A DNA stretch of 64,000 nucleotides from Salipiger thiooxidans. GTDB lineage: Bacteria; Pseudomonadota; Alphaproteobacteria; Rhodobacterales; Rhodobacteraceae. The notes under the pieces were generated by a model that searched no databases, was not told the DNA's origin, and saw only the letters and a program-made list of their open reading frames with translations. Numbering within the stretch: position 1 is the stretch's first letter; every line of letters starts with the position of its first letter. The translations under genes were made by a program, and so were the position numbers. The stretch covers positions 186,001 to 250,000 of the forward strand of contig NZ_FNAV01000006.1 in NCBI RefSeq assembly GCF_900102075.1, written 5' to 3'. This document shows positions 36,819 through 45,978 of this stretch, one piece after another.

Positions 36819-38111
36819 TCACATCTGGCAGTCTTCGTTGACCGGCCAGGGCGCGTTGGCCTCGGCGTATTCCTTGGCCTTCGCCATCTCGAGCTCGGAG
36901 ATGGCCTCGCTGTCGGGCATGATGAGGTCCGACGCCTTCACGAATTTCGCGCCGTCCCACTCGAGGATCCAGCCGCCGGAGTGGCCGGTGTGGTTCGAGC
37001 ACGAGGTCGAGAACGGCGGCACCATGCCGGTGAGGCCGAGCTCTTCGAGCCGCTCCTCGGTGAGGTTGAGGTTCTCGAGCCCCCAGCGCAGGTCGGAGGC
37101 AGAGATGTCGGGCTTGCCCGCATGTTCCTGCGCCACCACGATGCCCTCGGCAAGGATCGCCGAGATCACCAGACCGCGGGAGTAGAAGACGCCTTCCATC
37201 TCCTCGGGGTTGGTCTGCGACTTGCCCGCGTCGATCACGTACTTCTTGACGTCGGCCATGACCGGCGCGTCTGGGTTCGGGAAAGACCAGCTGACGGACT
37301 TGTAGCCCTTGCCGTCCTCGCCCACGAGCTTGAGGTCGGCGTCATGCCCGGCCCACCAGACGCCGAGGATGTTCTCCATCGGGTACTTGGTCTTTGCGGC
37401 CTCGGTGATGGCGCCGGCGTTCATCGCGCCCCAGCCCCAGAGCACCACGTAGTCGGGACGCTCGCGGCGGATCTGCAGCCACTGCGCCGACTGGTTCTGC
37501 ATTTCCTTCAGGCCCACCGGGATCGGCAGCAGTTCGAAGCCCATCGCCTCGGCCTTCATCTCGAGATAGGGCAGCGGCTCCTTGCCGAACGGGTGGTCGA
37601 GGTGCAGGAAGGCAACCTTCTTGCCGTTCAGATCGCCCATTTCCGAGAGGTACTTCAGGATGATCGAGGCCCCGTCCCAGTAGCTCAGCGGGGTGTTGAA
37701 GGCCCACTGGAACACCGCCCCGTCCGCCATCGGCGAGAAGCCGTAGCCGGGTGCTAGGATCGGGATCTCGTCGACGTTGGTCTTGGGCAGCACCTGCAGC
37801 GTGATGCCGGTGGACCAGGGCTGGGTCACGATCGCCGAGCCCTTGGTCTTCTCGTAGCACTCCACGCCCTTTTCGGTGTTGTAGCCGGTCTCGCACTCGC
37901 TGAAGTCGATGGCGATGCCGCCGATGCCGCCGTCGCGGGCGTTGAGCATGGCCATGTAGTCGGCCTGGCCGTTCATGATCGGGATGCCCGTCGCGGCGAA
38001 CGGCCCGGTGCGGTAGGCGAGGTTCGGCGTCGAGAGCCCCTCGGCCATCGCGGTGGTTCCCATGAGCGCGCCCAGCGCCGCCACGGCGGCCAGCCTCTTG
38101 AACTGTTTCAT
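36819..38111 (-). CDS. ABC transporter substrate-binding protein (Liv family)
   Basis: 430-residue periplasmic binding protein with signal peptide 1-23 (KRLAAVAALGALMGTTAMA, cleaved before EGL). Peripla_BP_6 type fold. ATG 38111 sits nine bases after GGAGGAG; a TTG two codons earlier is too close. Ligand not predictable, but the flanking acyl-CoA and aryl-CoA ligases suggest an aromatic or fatty carboxylic acid rather than branched-chain amino acids. Confidence 0.9.
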   Translation of the reverse strand: MKQFKRLAAVAALGALMGTTAMAEGLSTPNLAYRTGPFAATGIPIMNGQADYMAMLNARDGGIGGIAIDFSECETGYNTEKGVECYEKTKGSAIVTQPWSTGITLQVLPKTNVDEIPILAPGYGFSPMADGAVFQWAFNTPLSYWDGASIILKYLSEMGDLNGKKVAFLHLDHPFGKEPLPYLEMKAEAMGFELLPIPVGLKEMQNQSAQWLQIRRERPDYVVLWGWGAMNAGAITEAAKTKYPMENILGVWWAGHDADLKLVGEDGKGYKSVSWSFPNPDAPVMADVKKYVIDAGKSQTNPEEMEGVFYSRGLVISAILAEGIVVAQEHAGKPDISASDLRWGLENLNLTEERLEELGLTGMVPPFSTSCSNHTGHSGGWILEWDGAKFVKASDLIMPDSEAISELEMAKAKEYAEANAPWPVNEDCQM

Positions 38112-38162
38112 CTTCAAGGTCTCCTCCCTTTTTATCCGATGATCTGCGGTTCGCCCGTCCCG

Positions 38163-39239
38163 TCAGTGCGGGAAGGGCCAGATGATGAGCTTCTCCCGGA
38201 TCAGCGCCCAGAGCCGTGCCAGCCCGTGCGGTTCGATGATCAGGAAGAAGACGATGAGCGAGCCCACGATCATGATGTTCAGGTGCTCGACGGTGGCCGA
38301 GCTGATCGGGATGCCGAGCGCCTCGGGCAGCGTGTTCAGCAACACCGGCAGACCCACGATCAGGATCGCGCCAAGGTAGTTGCCGAGCACCGAGCCGAGC
38401 CCGCCGATGATGGCGATGAACAGGATGCGGAAGCTCAGCGGGATGTCGAAGAGGTTGGGCTCGGCCGCGCCGCGCCACATGAAGACGAAGAGCGCACCGG
38501 CGACACCGACCACGTAGGACGACACGGCGAAGGCGGTCAGCTTCGAGCGCATCAGGTTGATGCCGATGAGCTCGGCCGCGATGTCCATGTCGCGGGTCGC
38601 CTTCCACGTCCGCCCGAGGTTGCCGCGGGTGAGGTTGATGCAGACCACGGTGAGCAGCGTCACCACTCCCAGCACCACGAAATACTGCACGATGGACGAG
38701 GCCTGCGGGCCGGCGACGTAGACCCCGAAGATCTCGAGGTTCGGCACCTGGATCGCGCCCGAGGCGTTGTAGTTGTAGAGCCAGCCCCACTTCTCGAAGA
38801 GCCACACGAGGAAGAACTGCGCCGCCAGCGTCGCGATGGCGAGGTAGAAGCCCTTGATCCGCAGGCTGGGGATGCCGAAGGCCACGCCCACCCCGGCGCT
38901 GAACACCCCCGAGAACAGGATCGCCACGATCGGGTTCAGCCACGGCATCAGCGTGACCATCTTGTAGCAGGCGTAGGCGCCCACCCCCATGAAGGCCGCG
39001 GTGCCCAGCGACAGCTGCCCGGCGTAGCCGGTCAGCAGGTTCAGCCCCAGCGCTGCCAGCGAGTAGATCAGGATCGGGATCAGCAGCGTCTGGAAGGTGA
39101 ACTCGCTCGCCGTCAGCGGAAAGATCACCCAGGCGAAGGCCAGGATCACCGCCAGGAGCACCGCGTCCTGCCGGACGGGAAACAGCGCCTGGTCGGCCTG
39201 GTAGCTGGTCTTGAATTGTCCGGCCGTGCGGTAGAGCAT
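38163..39239 (-). CDS. ABC transporter permease, LivM type
   Basis: 358 residues, about ten membrane helices, with the conserved LNLLTGYAGQLSLGTAAFMGVGAYA and FGIPSLRIKGFYLAIATLAAQF blocks, and the permease loop VVGVAGALFVFMWRGA followed by GGLGSVLGNYLGA. Forms the membrane channel with the LivH-type permease. 51 bp before the binding-protein gene. Confidence 0.92.
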   Translation of the reverse strand: MLYRTAGQFKTSYQADQALFPVRQDAVLLAVILAFAWVIFPLTASEFTFQTLLIPILIYSLAALGLNLLTGYAGQLSLGTAAFMGVGAYACYKMVTLMPWLNPIVAILFSGVFSAGVGVAFGIPSLRIKGFYLAIATLAAQFFLVWLFEKWGWLYNYNASGAIQVPNLEIFGVYVAGPQASSIVQYFVVLGVVTLLTVVCINLTRGNLGRTWKATRDMDIAAELIGINLMRSKLTAFAVSSYVVGVAGALFVFMWRGAAEPNLFDIPLSFRILFIAIIGGLGSVLGNYLGAILIVGLPVLLNTLPEALGIPISSATVEHLNIMIVGSLIVFFLIIEPHGLARLWALIREKLIIWPFPH

Positions 39240-39334
39240 CTGGCCTCTCCTCCTTGTCTGATGGCGCGCGAGGCACCTGTGCGGTCGGACGGGTCCGCCG
39301 CGAATTCGCGTTCGTAAGAGCCGCTTGCGCGGTG

Positions 39335-39589
39335 TCAGAGACTGCCTTCGTGCAGGCGCAGGTCCTCGTCGGGATAGGCCCGCTTCGGCGCCGGCGCGTA
39401 GCCCGTCACCTCCGAGTGCCGCACCAGCCAGAACCAGGCCCAGAGCCCCAGTCCCCCGCCGATTGCCGCAAGGATCACCGCGGTCACCATCTGCCCGCCC
39501 GCACCGCCACTGGCGGTCAGGGCGAGGTAGCCGAAGGCCCAGAAGCCGGCCCAGGCGGTGACGTTGAGGATCGCGATCAGCTTTGCCAT
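39335..39589 (-). CDS. Small two-helix membrane protein between the permease genes
   Basis: 84 residues with two hydrophobic helices (5-28, 34-57) and a hydrophilic tail ending PDEDLRLHEGSL. I do not recognise a family. It starts with MAKLIAILNVTAWAGFW after a AGAAAGAGAT purine stretch and lies between the two permease genes on the same strand, so it may be an accessory subunit of the transporter. It could also be an unrelated small protein. Confidence 0.65.
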   Translation of the reverse strand: MAKLIAILNVTAWAGFWAFGYLALTASGGAGGQMVTAVILAAIGGGLGLWAWFWLVRHSEVTGYAPAPKRAYPDEDLRLHEGSL

Positions 39590-39827
39590 CTCTTTCTTCT
39601 CCCTAGCGCGGTGGCGTCCGTTCTCCTTCCGGTGCCACCCACCTCCTTGCGTGGAGCCCAGAAGGGGGCTCCGCCTGTTTCGGTGATCCCGGGCACGTGG
39701 TGCGCACCGTGTCTCACCTGTCTTTCGCCCGAAGGCTGGCCGGGACCCCTGCGTGACGGGGCTCCGCCCTCCGGCGCCTCAGACCCTCCCCCCGGAGGAC
39801 CTGTCGCGCCAGAGGCGCGGACCGGCG
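39590..39827. other. 238-bp gap inside the transporter unit
   Basis: Contains GGAGCCC and GGGCTCC arms (about 39654-39674) and other GC-rich hairpins between the LivH-type permease and the small membrane protein. It may contain a processing site or a second promoter. No gene seen. Confidence 0.4.
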
Positions 39828-40781
39828 CTAGACCCTTTCGATGATGCGTTCTCCGAACAGCCCCTGCGGGCGGAACAGCAGGACGATCAGCGCGAGCACG
39901 AACGCGAACCAGGTCTCGGTGTTGCCGCCCAGAAGCGGCTGACCCCAGTAGATCTCGAACAGCTTCTCGAGCATCCCGATCAACAGGCCACCCACGATGG
40001 CCCCGGTGATCGATTCGAGTCCACCCAGCATCAGCACCGGCAGCGCCTTGTAGGCGATGACCTCGAGCGCGAAGCTGACCCCCGCCCGCGCGCCCCAGGC
40101 GATGCCCGTGACCAGCGCGATGATGCCGGCGATGAACCAGACCAGAACCCAGATCTGCTGCAGCGAGATGCCCACCGACAGCGCCGCCTGGTGGTCGTCG
40201 CCCAGCGCCCGGATCGCCCGGCCCATGCGGGTCTTGTTGAGGAAGGCCAGCAGCGCCACCACCAGAAGGGCCGCCACGACCACCGCCGTGATGTCCTTCT
40301 GCTCGAGGATCAGCAGGCCGCCCCAGGGCTCGAGCACCAGCGAATCCGTGGGGATGCCGAGCTCGTCGGTGATCATCACCTTGTTCTCGCCGCCGAAAAT
40401 GATCTCGCCGAGGCCGATCAGGAACAGCGTGATGCCGATGGTGGCCATGAAGAGGATGATGTCCGGCTGGCCGACCAGCGGGCGCAGCACCACCCGCTCG
40501 ATCGAGACGGCGAGCACAAACATCACGCCCAGCGTCAGGATCACGCAGATCCAGGCGGGCACGCCCATGGCGTGCAGCCCCACCAGCGTCAGCGCCGCGA
40601 AGACCACCATGATGCCCTGCGCGAAGTTGAAGATCCGGCTCGAGCGGTAGATCAGCACGAAGCCCAGCGCGATCAGCGCGTAGAGGATGCCCGAGACCAG
40701 CCCCTCCCACAGCACCTGCAGCAGGAAGTCCGGCGCGGTGAACATGTCCACGAAGGGCTTGATGAAGATGTCGTTCAGCAT
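39828..40781 (-). CDS. ABC transporter permease, LivH type
   Basis: 317 residues, about eight membrane helices, with LVSGILYALIALGFVLIYRSSRIFNFAQG, GRAIRALGDDHQAALSVGI and GGLESITGAIVGGLLIGMLE, all typical of LivH. Only 13 bp separate it from the LivG-type gene upstream. Confidence 0.93.
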   Translation of the reverse strand: MLNDIFIKPFVDMFTAPDFLLQVLWEGLVSGILYALIALGFVLIYRSSRIFNFAQGIMVVFAALTLVGLHAMGVPAWICVILTLGVMFVLAVSIERVVLRPLVGQPDIILFMATIGITLFLIGLGEIIFGGENKVMITDELGIPTDSLVLEPWGGLLILEQKDITAVVVAALLVVALLAFLNKTRMGRAIRALGDDHQAALSVGISLQQIWVLVWFIAGIIALVTGIAWGARAGVSFALEVIAYKALPVLMLGGLESITGAIVGGLLIGMLEKLFEIYWGQPLLGGNTETWFAFVLALIVLLFRPQGLFGERIIERV

Positions 40782-40794
40782 GTCTGCGGTCTCC

Positions 40795-41661
40795 TCAATG
40801 CGACACGCCGAGATAGGCGTCGATCACGTCCTGGTTGCGGCGCACCTCGTCGGGCGGCCCGTCGCCGATCTTCTTGCCGTAGTCCATGACCACCACCCGG
40901 TCGCTCAGGTCCATCACCACGCCCATGTCGTGCTCGATGAGCACGATGGTGGTGCCGAACTCGTCGTTCACGTCGAGGATGAAGCGGCTCATGTCCTCCT
41001 TCTCCTCGACGTTCATGCCAGCCATGGGCTCGTCGAGCAGCAGCATCGACGGCTCGGCGGCCAGCGCGCGGGCCAGCTCGACCCGCTTCTTGAGCCCGTA
41101 GGGCAGCCGCCCCACCGGGGTCTTGCGGATCGACTGGATCTCGAGGAAGTCGATGACCTTCTCGACCACCTCGCGGTTGGCGATCTCCTCGTTGCGGGCC
41201 TTGCCCCACCACAGCGCCTGGCTGGCGATGCCCGCGTGCATGTGGGTGAGCCGCCCGGTCATGACGTTGTCGAGCACCGTCATGCCCTCGAAGAGCGCGA
41301 TGTTCTGGAAGGTCCGCGCCACGCCCATGCGGGCGATCTCGTAGGGGCGCATCGGCGGGCGCTTGGCACCCTTGTACCAGAGCTCGCCCTCGGAGGGGGT
41401 GTAGAAGCCCGAGATGATGTTGAGCATCGACGACTTTCCGGCCCCGTTCGGTCCGATGATGGCGCGGATCTCGCCCTCACGGATGTCGAAGGAGATGTCC
41501 TTGATCGCCACCACCCCGCCGAAGCGAAGCGTGATGTTGCGCAGCTCCATCAGGACCCCGCCGATCTGCCGCCCGTCCGCGGTCACGTAGCCTTCGGTAT
41601 CCTTCACGGCCCCCTGCCTTTCATCGCTTCCCCAAATACTCTGGTCGGATCCGTGCATCAT
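40795..41661 (-). CDS. ABC transporter ATP-binding protein, LivG type
   Basis: 288 residues. Walker A GPNGAGKS at 70-77, Walker B LLLDEPMAGMN, switch IEHDMGVV. The signature loop reads LPYGLKKRVELARAL instead of LSGGQ, a deviation I associate with this transporter subgroup. A 38-residue N-terminal extension precedes the ATPase fold; the ATG-ATG pair at 41661/41658 leaves the start uncertain, and Met38 is an alternative. Confidence 0.9.
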   Translation of the reverse strand: MMHGSDQSIWGSDERQGAVKDTEGYVTADGRQIGGVLMELRNITLRFGGVVAIKDISFDIREGEIRAIIGPNGAGKSSMLNIISGFYTPSEGELWYKGAKRPPMRPYEIARMGVARTFQNIALFEGMTVLDNVMTGRLTHMHAGIASQALWWGKARNEEIANREVVEKVIDFLEIQSIRKTPVGRLPYGLKKRVELARALAAEPSMLLLDEPMAGMNVEEKEDMSRFILDVNDEFGTTIVLIEHDMGVVMDLSDRVVVMDYGKKIGDGPPDEVRRNQDVIDAYLGVSH

Positions 41662-41730
41662 GCCCTGCCCTCCGCACCGGCGCGGTGCCCCGCGGGATAG
41701 TGGGTTTCGCTCCGGACCGCCGGCGGCGGC

Positions 41731-41751
41731 GAACCGTCCGGGAGACGGTTC
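41731..41751 (-). other. Hairpin between ligase and ATPase genes
   Basis: GAACCGTC (41731-41738) and GACGGTTC (41744-41751) with a five-base loop, in the 148-bp gap after the acyl-CoA ligase. No T-run; it could trim or attenuate the transcript between the ligase and transporter genes. Confidence 0.5.
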
Positions 41752-41809
41752 GAGGAGTGAACGGGCGGAGCCCCGCGACGGCGAAGCCGAGCGTCACGCG
41801 CCATTCCCG

Positions 41810-43783
41810 TCATTCCGCGGCCATCGCGGGGGATGCGCCCGGCACCACCTCCGCGTCCATGATGGTGAGCGTCGCCCTGATCTTGCCCTTGCGGCCGTCC
41901 TCGTAGGTCACCTCGGTCTCGGTGTAGATGCTGGGCGAGCCGTCGTAGAGCGCGGTCACAAGGTCGCCGAACTTCTCGGCGATGATCTTGCGCCGCACCT
42001 TGCGGGTCCGGGTCAGCTCGCCGTCGTCCGCGTCGAGCTCCTTGTGCAGCACGAGGAAGCGGTGGATCTGGCAGCCCGAGAGCATCTCGTCCCCGGCCAC
42101 CGAACGGTTCACCTCTTCGACGTGGCCGCGGATGATCTCGAGCACCTTCGGATGCCCGGCGAGCTCCTGGTAGGAGGCGTAGGCGATGTTGTTGCGCTCG
42201 GCCCAGTTGCCGACGGCGGTGAGGTCGATGTTGATGAAGGCGGTGCAGCGGTCGCGGCCCGCCCCGAAGACCACCGCCTCGAGGATGTTGGGGTAGAACT
42301 TGAGCTTGTTCTCCACGTATTTCGGCGCGAAGAGCGCGCCGTCGGCCATCTTGCCCACGTCCTTGGCGCGGTCGATGATGCGCAGGTGGCCGGTGCTTTC
42401 CTCGAAGAAGCCAGCGTCGCCGGTCGCGACCCAGCCCTCGGCATCCTTGGTGTCGGCGGTGCTCTCGGCGTTCTTGTAGTATTCCACGAAGACGCCCGGC
42501 GAGCGGTAGAACACCTCGCCGTTGTCGGCGATGCGGATCTCGACGCCCGGCGAGGGCACGCCCACGGTGTCGGGCCGGACCTCGTGGTCGGGCTGCTGGG
42601 TGATGAAGACCGAGGCCTCGGTCTGGCCGTAGAGCTGCTTGAGGTTGATGCCGAGCGCCCGGTAGAAATCGAAGATCTCGGGGCCGATGGCCTCGCCCGC
42701 GGTGTAGCCCACGCGCACCTTGCTCAAGCCCAGCGTGTTCTTCAGCGGGCCGTAGACCATGAACGAGCCCAGCGCGTAGCGCAGCCGGTCGAGCAGCCCC
42801 ACCGGCTTGCCGTCGAGGATCCTGGGCCCGACGGTGCGGGCGTGGTCCATGAAATGGTGGAACATGCCGCGCTTGAACGCGCCCGCGTCCTCCATGCGGA
42901 TCATGATCTGGGTGAGCTGGGTCTCGAACACCCGCGGCGGCGCGAAGTAGTAGGACGGCGCGATCTCGCGCAGGTCCGTCATCATGGTCTCGGCGCTTTC
43001 CGGGCAGTTCACGCAGAAGCCGGTCCAGTAGGCCTGCCCGATCGAGAAGATGAAATCGCCGACCCAGGCCATCGGCAGGTAGGCGAGCACTTCCTCGCCC
43101 GGCCCCAGCTTGTCGAACTCGGCCGAGTTCTTGGCGGTCTCGATGATGTTGCGGTTCGACAGCACCACGCCCTTGGGCTTGCCGGTGGTGCCCGAGGTGT
43201 AGAGCATCACGCAGGTGTCGTCGTAGCCGAGGCTCTCGCGGCGCGCGGTCAGCTCGCCGACGAACTCGTCATGGGCGGCGCGGCCCTGGTTCTGGACGCT
43301 GGCATAGTCGTGCAGGCGGCGATGATCGTATTTCCGCATCCCCCGGGGATCGACGTAGATCATGTGCTCGAACTGGTGCAGGTCGTCCTGGATGTCGATG
43401 ACCTTGTCCACCTGCTCCTGGTCGGCGGCGATGACGAAGCGGGCGCCGCAATGCTGCAGCGCGTATTCCATCTCTTCGGCGGCGGCGTCCTGGTAGAGCG
43501 GCACCGGCACCGCGCCGCACATCTGCGCGGCGACCATGGACCAGTAGAGCGTCGGACGGTTGCGGCCGATGACCGCCACGTGGTCGCCCTTGCGGACGCC
43601 GAGGTTCAGCAGCCCGAGTGCAAAGGCCTCGATCTCCTTCTCGGTCTCCGCCCAGGTCCAGCTCTGCCAGATGCCGAACTCCTTCTCGCGATACGCCGGG
43701 CGGCTCCCGAAGGTCCCCGCGTTGCGCTGCAACAGAGCCGGAATCGAGCGCAGACCTTCCGCGCCCTCGGACATGTATGCCAA
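41810..43783 (-). CDS. AMP-dependent long-chain acyl-CoA ligase
   Basis: 657-residue adenylating enzyme. P-loop LYTSGTTGKPKG, LKQLYGQTEAS as A5, WVATGDAGFFEE as A7, IDRAKDVGKMADGALFAPKYVE as A8. ACSL-like length and C-terminus. First gene of the transporter unit. The TTG at 43783 follows GGAGGAG at five bases; an ATG three codons later (43774) is spaced poorly. Likely activates the acid brought in by the transporter. Confidence 0.88.
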   Translation of the reverse strand: MAYMSEGAEGLRSIPALLQRNAGTFGSRPAYREKEFGIWQSWTWAETEKEIEAFALGLLNLGVRKGDHVAVIGRNRPTLYWSMVAAQMCGAVPVPLYQDAAAEEMEYALQHCGARFVIAADQEQVDKVIDIQDDLHQFEHMIYVDPRGMRKYDHRRLHDYASVQNQGRAAHDEFVGELTARRESLGYDDTCVMLYTSGTTGKPKGVVLSNRNIIETAKNSAEFDKLGPGEEVLAYLPMAWVGDFIFSIGQAYWTGFCVNCPESAETMMTDLREIAPSYYFAPPRVFETQLTQIMIRMEDAGAFKRGMFHHFMDHARTVGPRILDGKPVGLLDRLRYALGSFMVYGPLKNTLGLSKVRVGYTAGEAIGPEIFDFYRALGINLKQLYGQTEASVFITQQPDHEVRPDTVGVPSPGVEIRIADNGEVFYRSPGVFVEYYKNAESTADTKDAEGWVATGDAGFFEESTGHLRIIDRAKDVGKMADGALFAPKYVENKLKFYPNILEAVVFGAGRDRCTAFINIDLTAVGNWAERNNIAYASYQELAGHPKVLEIIRGHVEEVNRSVAGDEMLSGCQIHRFLVLHKELDADDGELTRTRKVRRKIIAEKFGDLVTALYDGSPSIYTETEVTYEDGRKGKIRATLTIMDAEVVPGASPAMAAE

Positions 43784-43876
43784 GTTGTCTCCTCCCGTCT
43801 TGCCCCTTCCCCGGGACCTCCCCCCTCTCCTCCAGAGGGGTCATCGCGCCTCCACGCGATTCAGGCACCATTAAGG

Positions 43877-43893
43877 GTCAGCTGCAGGCTGAC
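43877..43893. promoter_or_regulatory. Inverted repeat upstream of the acyl-CoA ligase
   Basis: GTCAGC and GCTGAC with a five-base centre, 94 bp upstream of the ligase start. Candidate operator or promoter element; regulator unknown. Confidence 0.45.
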
Positions 43894-43918
43894 GGTCAAT
43901 GTTTACGTGATGTTTGCC

Positions 43919-43934
43919 CAATTCTAACGAATTG
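43919..43934. promoter_or_regulatory. Inverted repeat CAATTC-N4-GAATTG
   Basis: Perfect six-base arms with a TAAC centre in an AT-rich stretch, about 136 bp upstream of the acyl-CoA ligase start. Likely binding site for a TetR/GntR-size dimer controlling the transporter unit. The regulator is not adjacent. Confidence 0.55.
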
Positions 43935-43947
43935 TAACAACCGTCGC

Positions 43948-44009
43948 AGGGGCGCTGCCCCTCTTGGCCTGCGGCCAATTCACCCCGGAGTTTACCGGGC
44001 AAGATGAAG
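43948..44009 (+). repeat. Dispersed intergenic repeat copy with GC hairpin
   Basis: GGGGCGCTGCCCC (43949-43961) then, after a 20-bp spacer, ACCCCGGAGTTTACCGGGCA and AGATGAAG to 44009. Same composite layout as the copy at 27508-27567. Confidence 0.8.
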
Positions 44010-44097
44010 CCGGGGCGCTTGTTGGCGGCGGGAAGCAGGGCATGCTTTGCACCGGCGGCGCGCGGTGCTAGCCATGTGGCCGAGGGAGGACGGCCGG

Positions 44098-45978
44098 ATG
44101 AACAAGGACGCGCTGACACAGGCGGGGCTCAACCTGATCCAGCAGGCGCTGTCGATCTACGACAGCGATCTGCGGCTGGCGGTGAGCAACCGGCGCTTCG
44201 CCGAGCTGTTCGACCTGCCGGAGCGGCTCTGCACGGAGGGGGCGAGCTTCGAGGACACCATCCACTATCTCGTGGAGCGCGGCGAATACGGCCCGGTCGA
44301 CCACCCCGAGAGCTTCGTGGCGGCGCGGCTGGAGCAGGCCCGTGCCTTCGAGCCGCATTACATGGAGCGCACCCGCGCCAACGGCCGCACCATCAGCGTC
44401 GAGGGCGCGCCGCTGCCGCAGGGCGGCTGGGTCACCGTCTACACCGACATCACCGCGATGAAGCGGCAGGAGAGCCTGCTGCGCACCCGTTCGGAGCTCT
44501 TGTCCGAGGAGGTGCTGCGCCGCTCCGAGGAGCTTTCGGCCACCAACCGGCAGCTGGCCGCCACCAACGCGGCGCTCGAGGAGGCGCGGCGCGAGCTCAC
44601 CGAGATGGAGGCGCGTACCCGTCTCACCACCGAGATGATGCCCGCGCATATCGCCCGGGTCGATGCCGGCTGGCGCTACACCTTCTCGAACCGGCGGCTG
44701 CCGCACGTGATGCCCGGGCGGCCGTCGGAGATCGTGGGGCTGCACGTCTCCGAGGCACTGGGGCCAGCCTATGCCAAGGTGCGGCCGCACATGGAGCAGG
44801 CGCTGGCCGGGCGCCAGAGCATCTTCGAGTTCACCGACGAGGGCTCGTCGCGGCGGATCCGGGCGGTGTTCACCCCCGACCCGACGGAGCCCGGGGTCTA
44901 CATCCTGAGCCACGACGTCACCGAGGAGACGCAGTCCCGCGCCGCCCTGCAGCAGACCAAGCGCCGCGAGCTGGCCGCGCAACTGACCTCGGGGCTGGCG
45001 CATGATTTCTCGAACCTGCTGACCATCATCCTCGGGATGCAGTCCAAGCTGGCGCGGATCAACGGGACCCCGGAGGCGCAGCCGCTGATACAGGCCACGC
45101 TGCAGGCGGCGCGGCGCGGCGGCGAGCTGCTGAACCGCATCGCCGACATCACCAGCCACCGGGCGTGGCGGCCGGCGCCGGTGGACCTCGGGGCTTTCCT
45201 CGCCGATCTCGAGACGCTGGCCACGCCGTCGCTGCCCGGACGGCTGGCGCTGCGCATCGCGGCGGAGGCGCGCGGCACCTTCCTGCTCGACGAGGGGATG
45301 CTGCAGGACGCGGCGCTGAACCTCGTCCTGAACGCGGCGGACGCCTGCGGCCAGGAAGGCACGATCACGGTGGCGGCACGCACCATCCTCGACACCTGGC
45401 TCGAGCTCTCGGTTTCCGACACCGGCCCCGGGTTCAGCCCGCAGGCGCTGCAGCACGGGCTCGACCCGTTCTTCACCACCAAGGGCGGCGAGGGCTCGGG
45501 GCTGGGGCTGGCGATGGTCTACGACATGGTCAAGCTCGCGGGCGGCGAGGTAAAGCTCGCCAACGGCGCGCCCGGCGCCTGCGTGACCCTGCGCCTGCCG
45601 CTGCGCCGGGCCGAGGCGCTGCCGCGCGCCGGGCTGGTGCTGCTGGTCGAGGACAACCCGGACCTGCGGGCGGAGGTGCGCGAGATGCTCACCGCCATGG
45701 GGCACCAGGTCGCCGAGGCGGCCTCGGTCGAGGAGGCGCGGACGCTGGCGGAGCGGCTGGAGATCGACCTCGTGCTGTCGGACATCACTCTGGAGGGCGC
45801 CCTGCCCGGGTCCGAGCTGCCGCTGCTGTTGCCGGATGTGCCGGTGCAGCTGATGACCTCGTTGCCGCCGGACAGCCCGCTCAGGCGCGAGGCGGTGGCC
45901 CGTGCGCCGGTGCTGGCAAAGCCCTTCACGCCGGAAGAGCTGGCGGCGTTCCTCGGTCATCCGGGAGCCGCCGCATGA
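44098..45978 (+). CDS. Hybrid sensor histidine kinase with PAS domains and receiver
   Basis: 626 residues, no membrane helix, so a cytosolic sensor. PAS_7-type domain at 8-122 (IYDSDLRLAVSNRRFAELFDLP), coiled coil 125-178, second PAS 180-280, HisKA with His302 (SGLAHDFSNLL), HATPase with DTGPGFS and GEGSGLGLAMV, and a C-terminal receiver with Asp562 (LVLSDITLEG). The receiver keeps the acid pair, the Thr and the Lys (LAKPF). Overlaps its response regulator by four bases. Signal unknown. Confidence 0.88.
   Translation: MNKDALTQAGLNLIQQALSIYDSDLRLAVSNRRFAELFDLPERLCTEGASFEDTIHYLVERGEYGPVDHPESFVAARLEQARAFEPHYMERTRANGRTISVEGAPLPQGGWVTVYTDITAMKRQESLLRTRSELLSEEVLRRSEELSATNRQLAATNAALEEARRELTEMEARTRLTTEMMPAHIARVDAGWRYTFSNRRLPHVMPGRPSEIVGLHVSEALGPAYAKVRPHMEQALAGRQSIFEFTDEGSSRRIRAVFTPDPTEPGVYILSHDVTEETQSRAALQQTKRRELAAQLTSGLAHDFSNLLTIILGMQSKLARINGTPEAQPLIQATLQAARRGGELLNRIADITSHRAWRPAPVDLGAFLADLETLATPSLPGRLALRIAAEARGTFLLDEGMLQDAALNLVLNAADACGQEGTITVAARTILDTWLELSVSDTGPGFSPQALQHGLDPFFTTKGGEGSGLGLAMVYDMVKLAGGEVKLANGAPGACVTLRLPLRRAEALPRAGLVLLVEDNPDLRAEVREMLTAMGHQVAEAASVEEARTLAERLEIDLVLSDITLEGALPGSELPLLLPDVPVQLMTSLPPDSPLRREAVARAPVLAKPFTPEELAAFLGHPGAAA

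Larger units (their letters stand above)
43784..44097. other. 314-bp divergent intergenic region
   Basis: Holds the probable promoter and operators of the minus-strand transporter unit (43877-43934) and a dispersed repeat (43948-44009). From 44010 to 44097 there is the leader of the hybrid kinase, with GAGGGAGGA before its ATG. Confidence 0.6.

Noticed and set aside
41660-43927. A plus-strand frame of 755 codons over the acyl-CoA ligase
   Set aside because: Its translation is His/Arg/Val/Asp-rich and matches nothing; the minus strand encodes a complete adenylating enzyme with all motifs.
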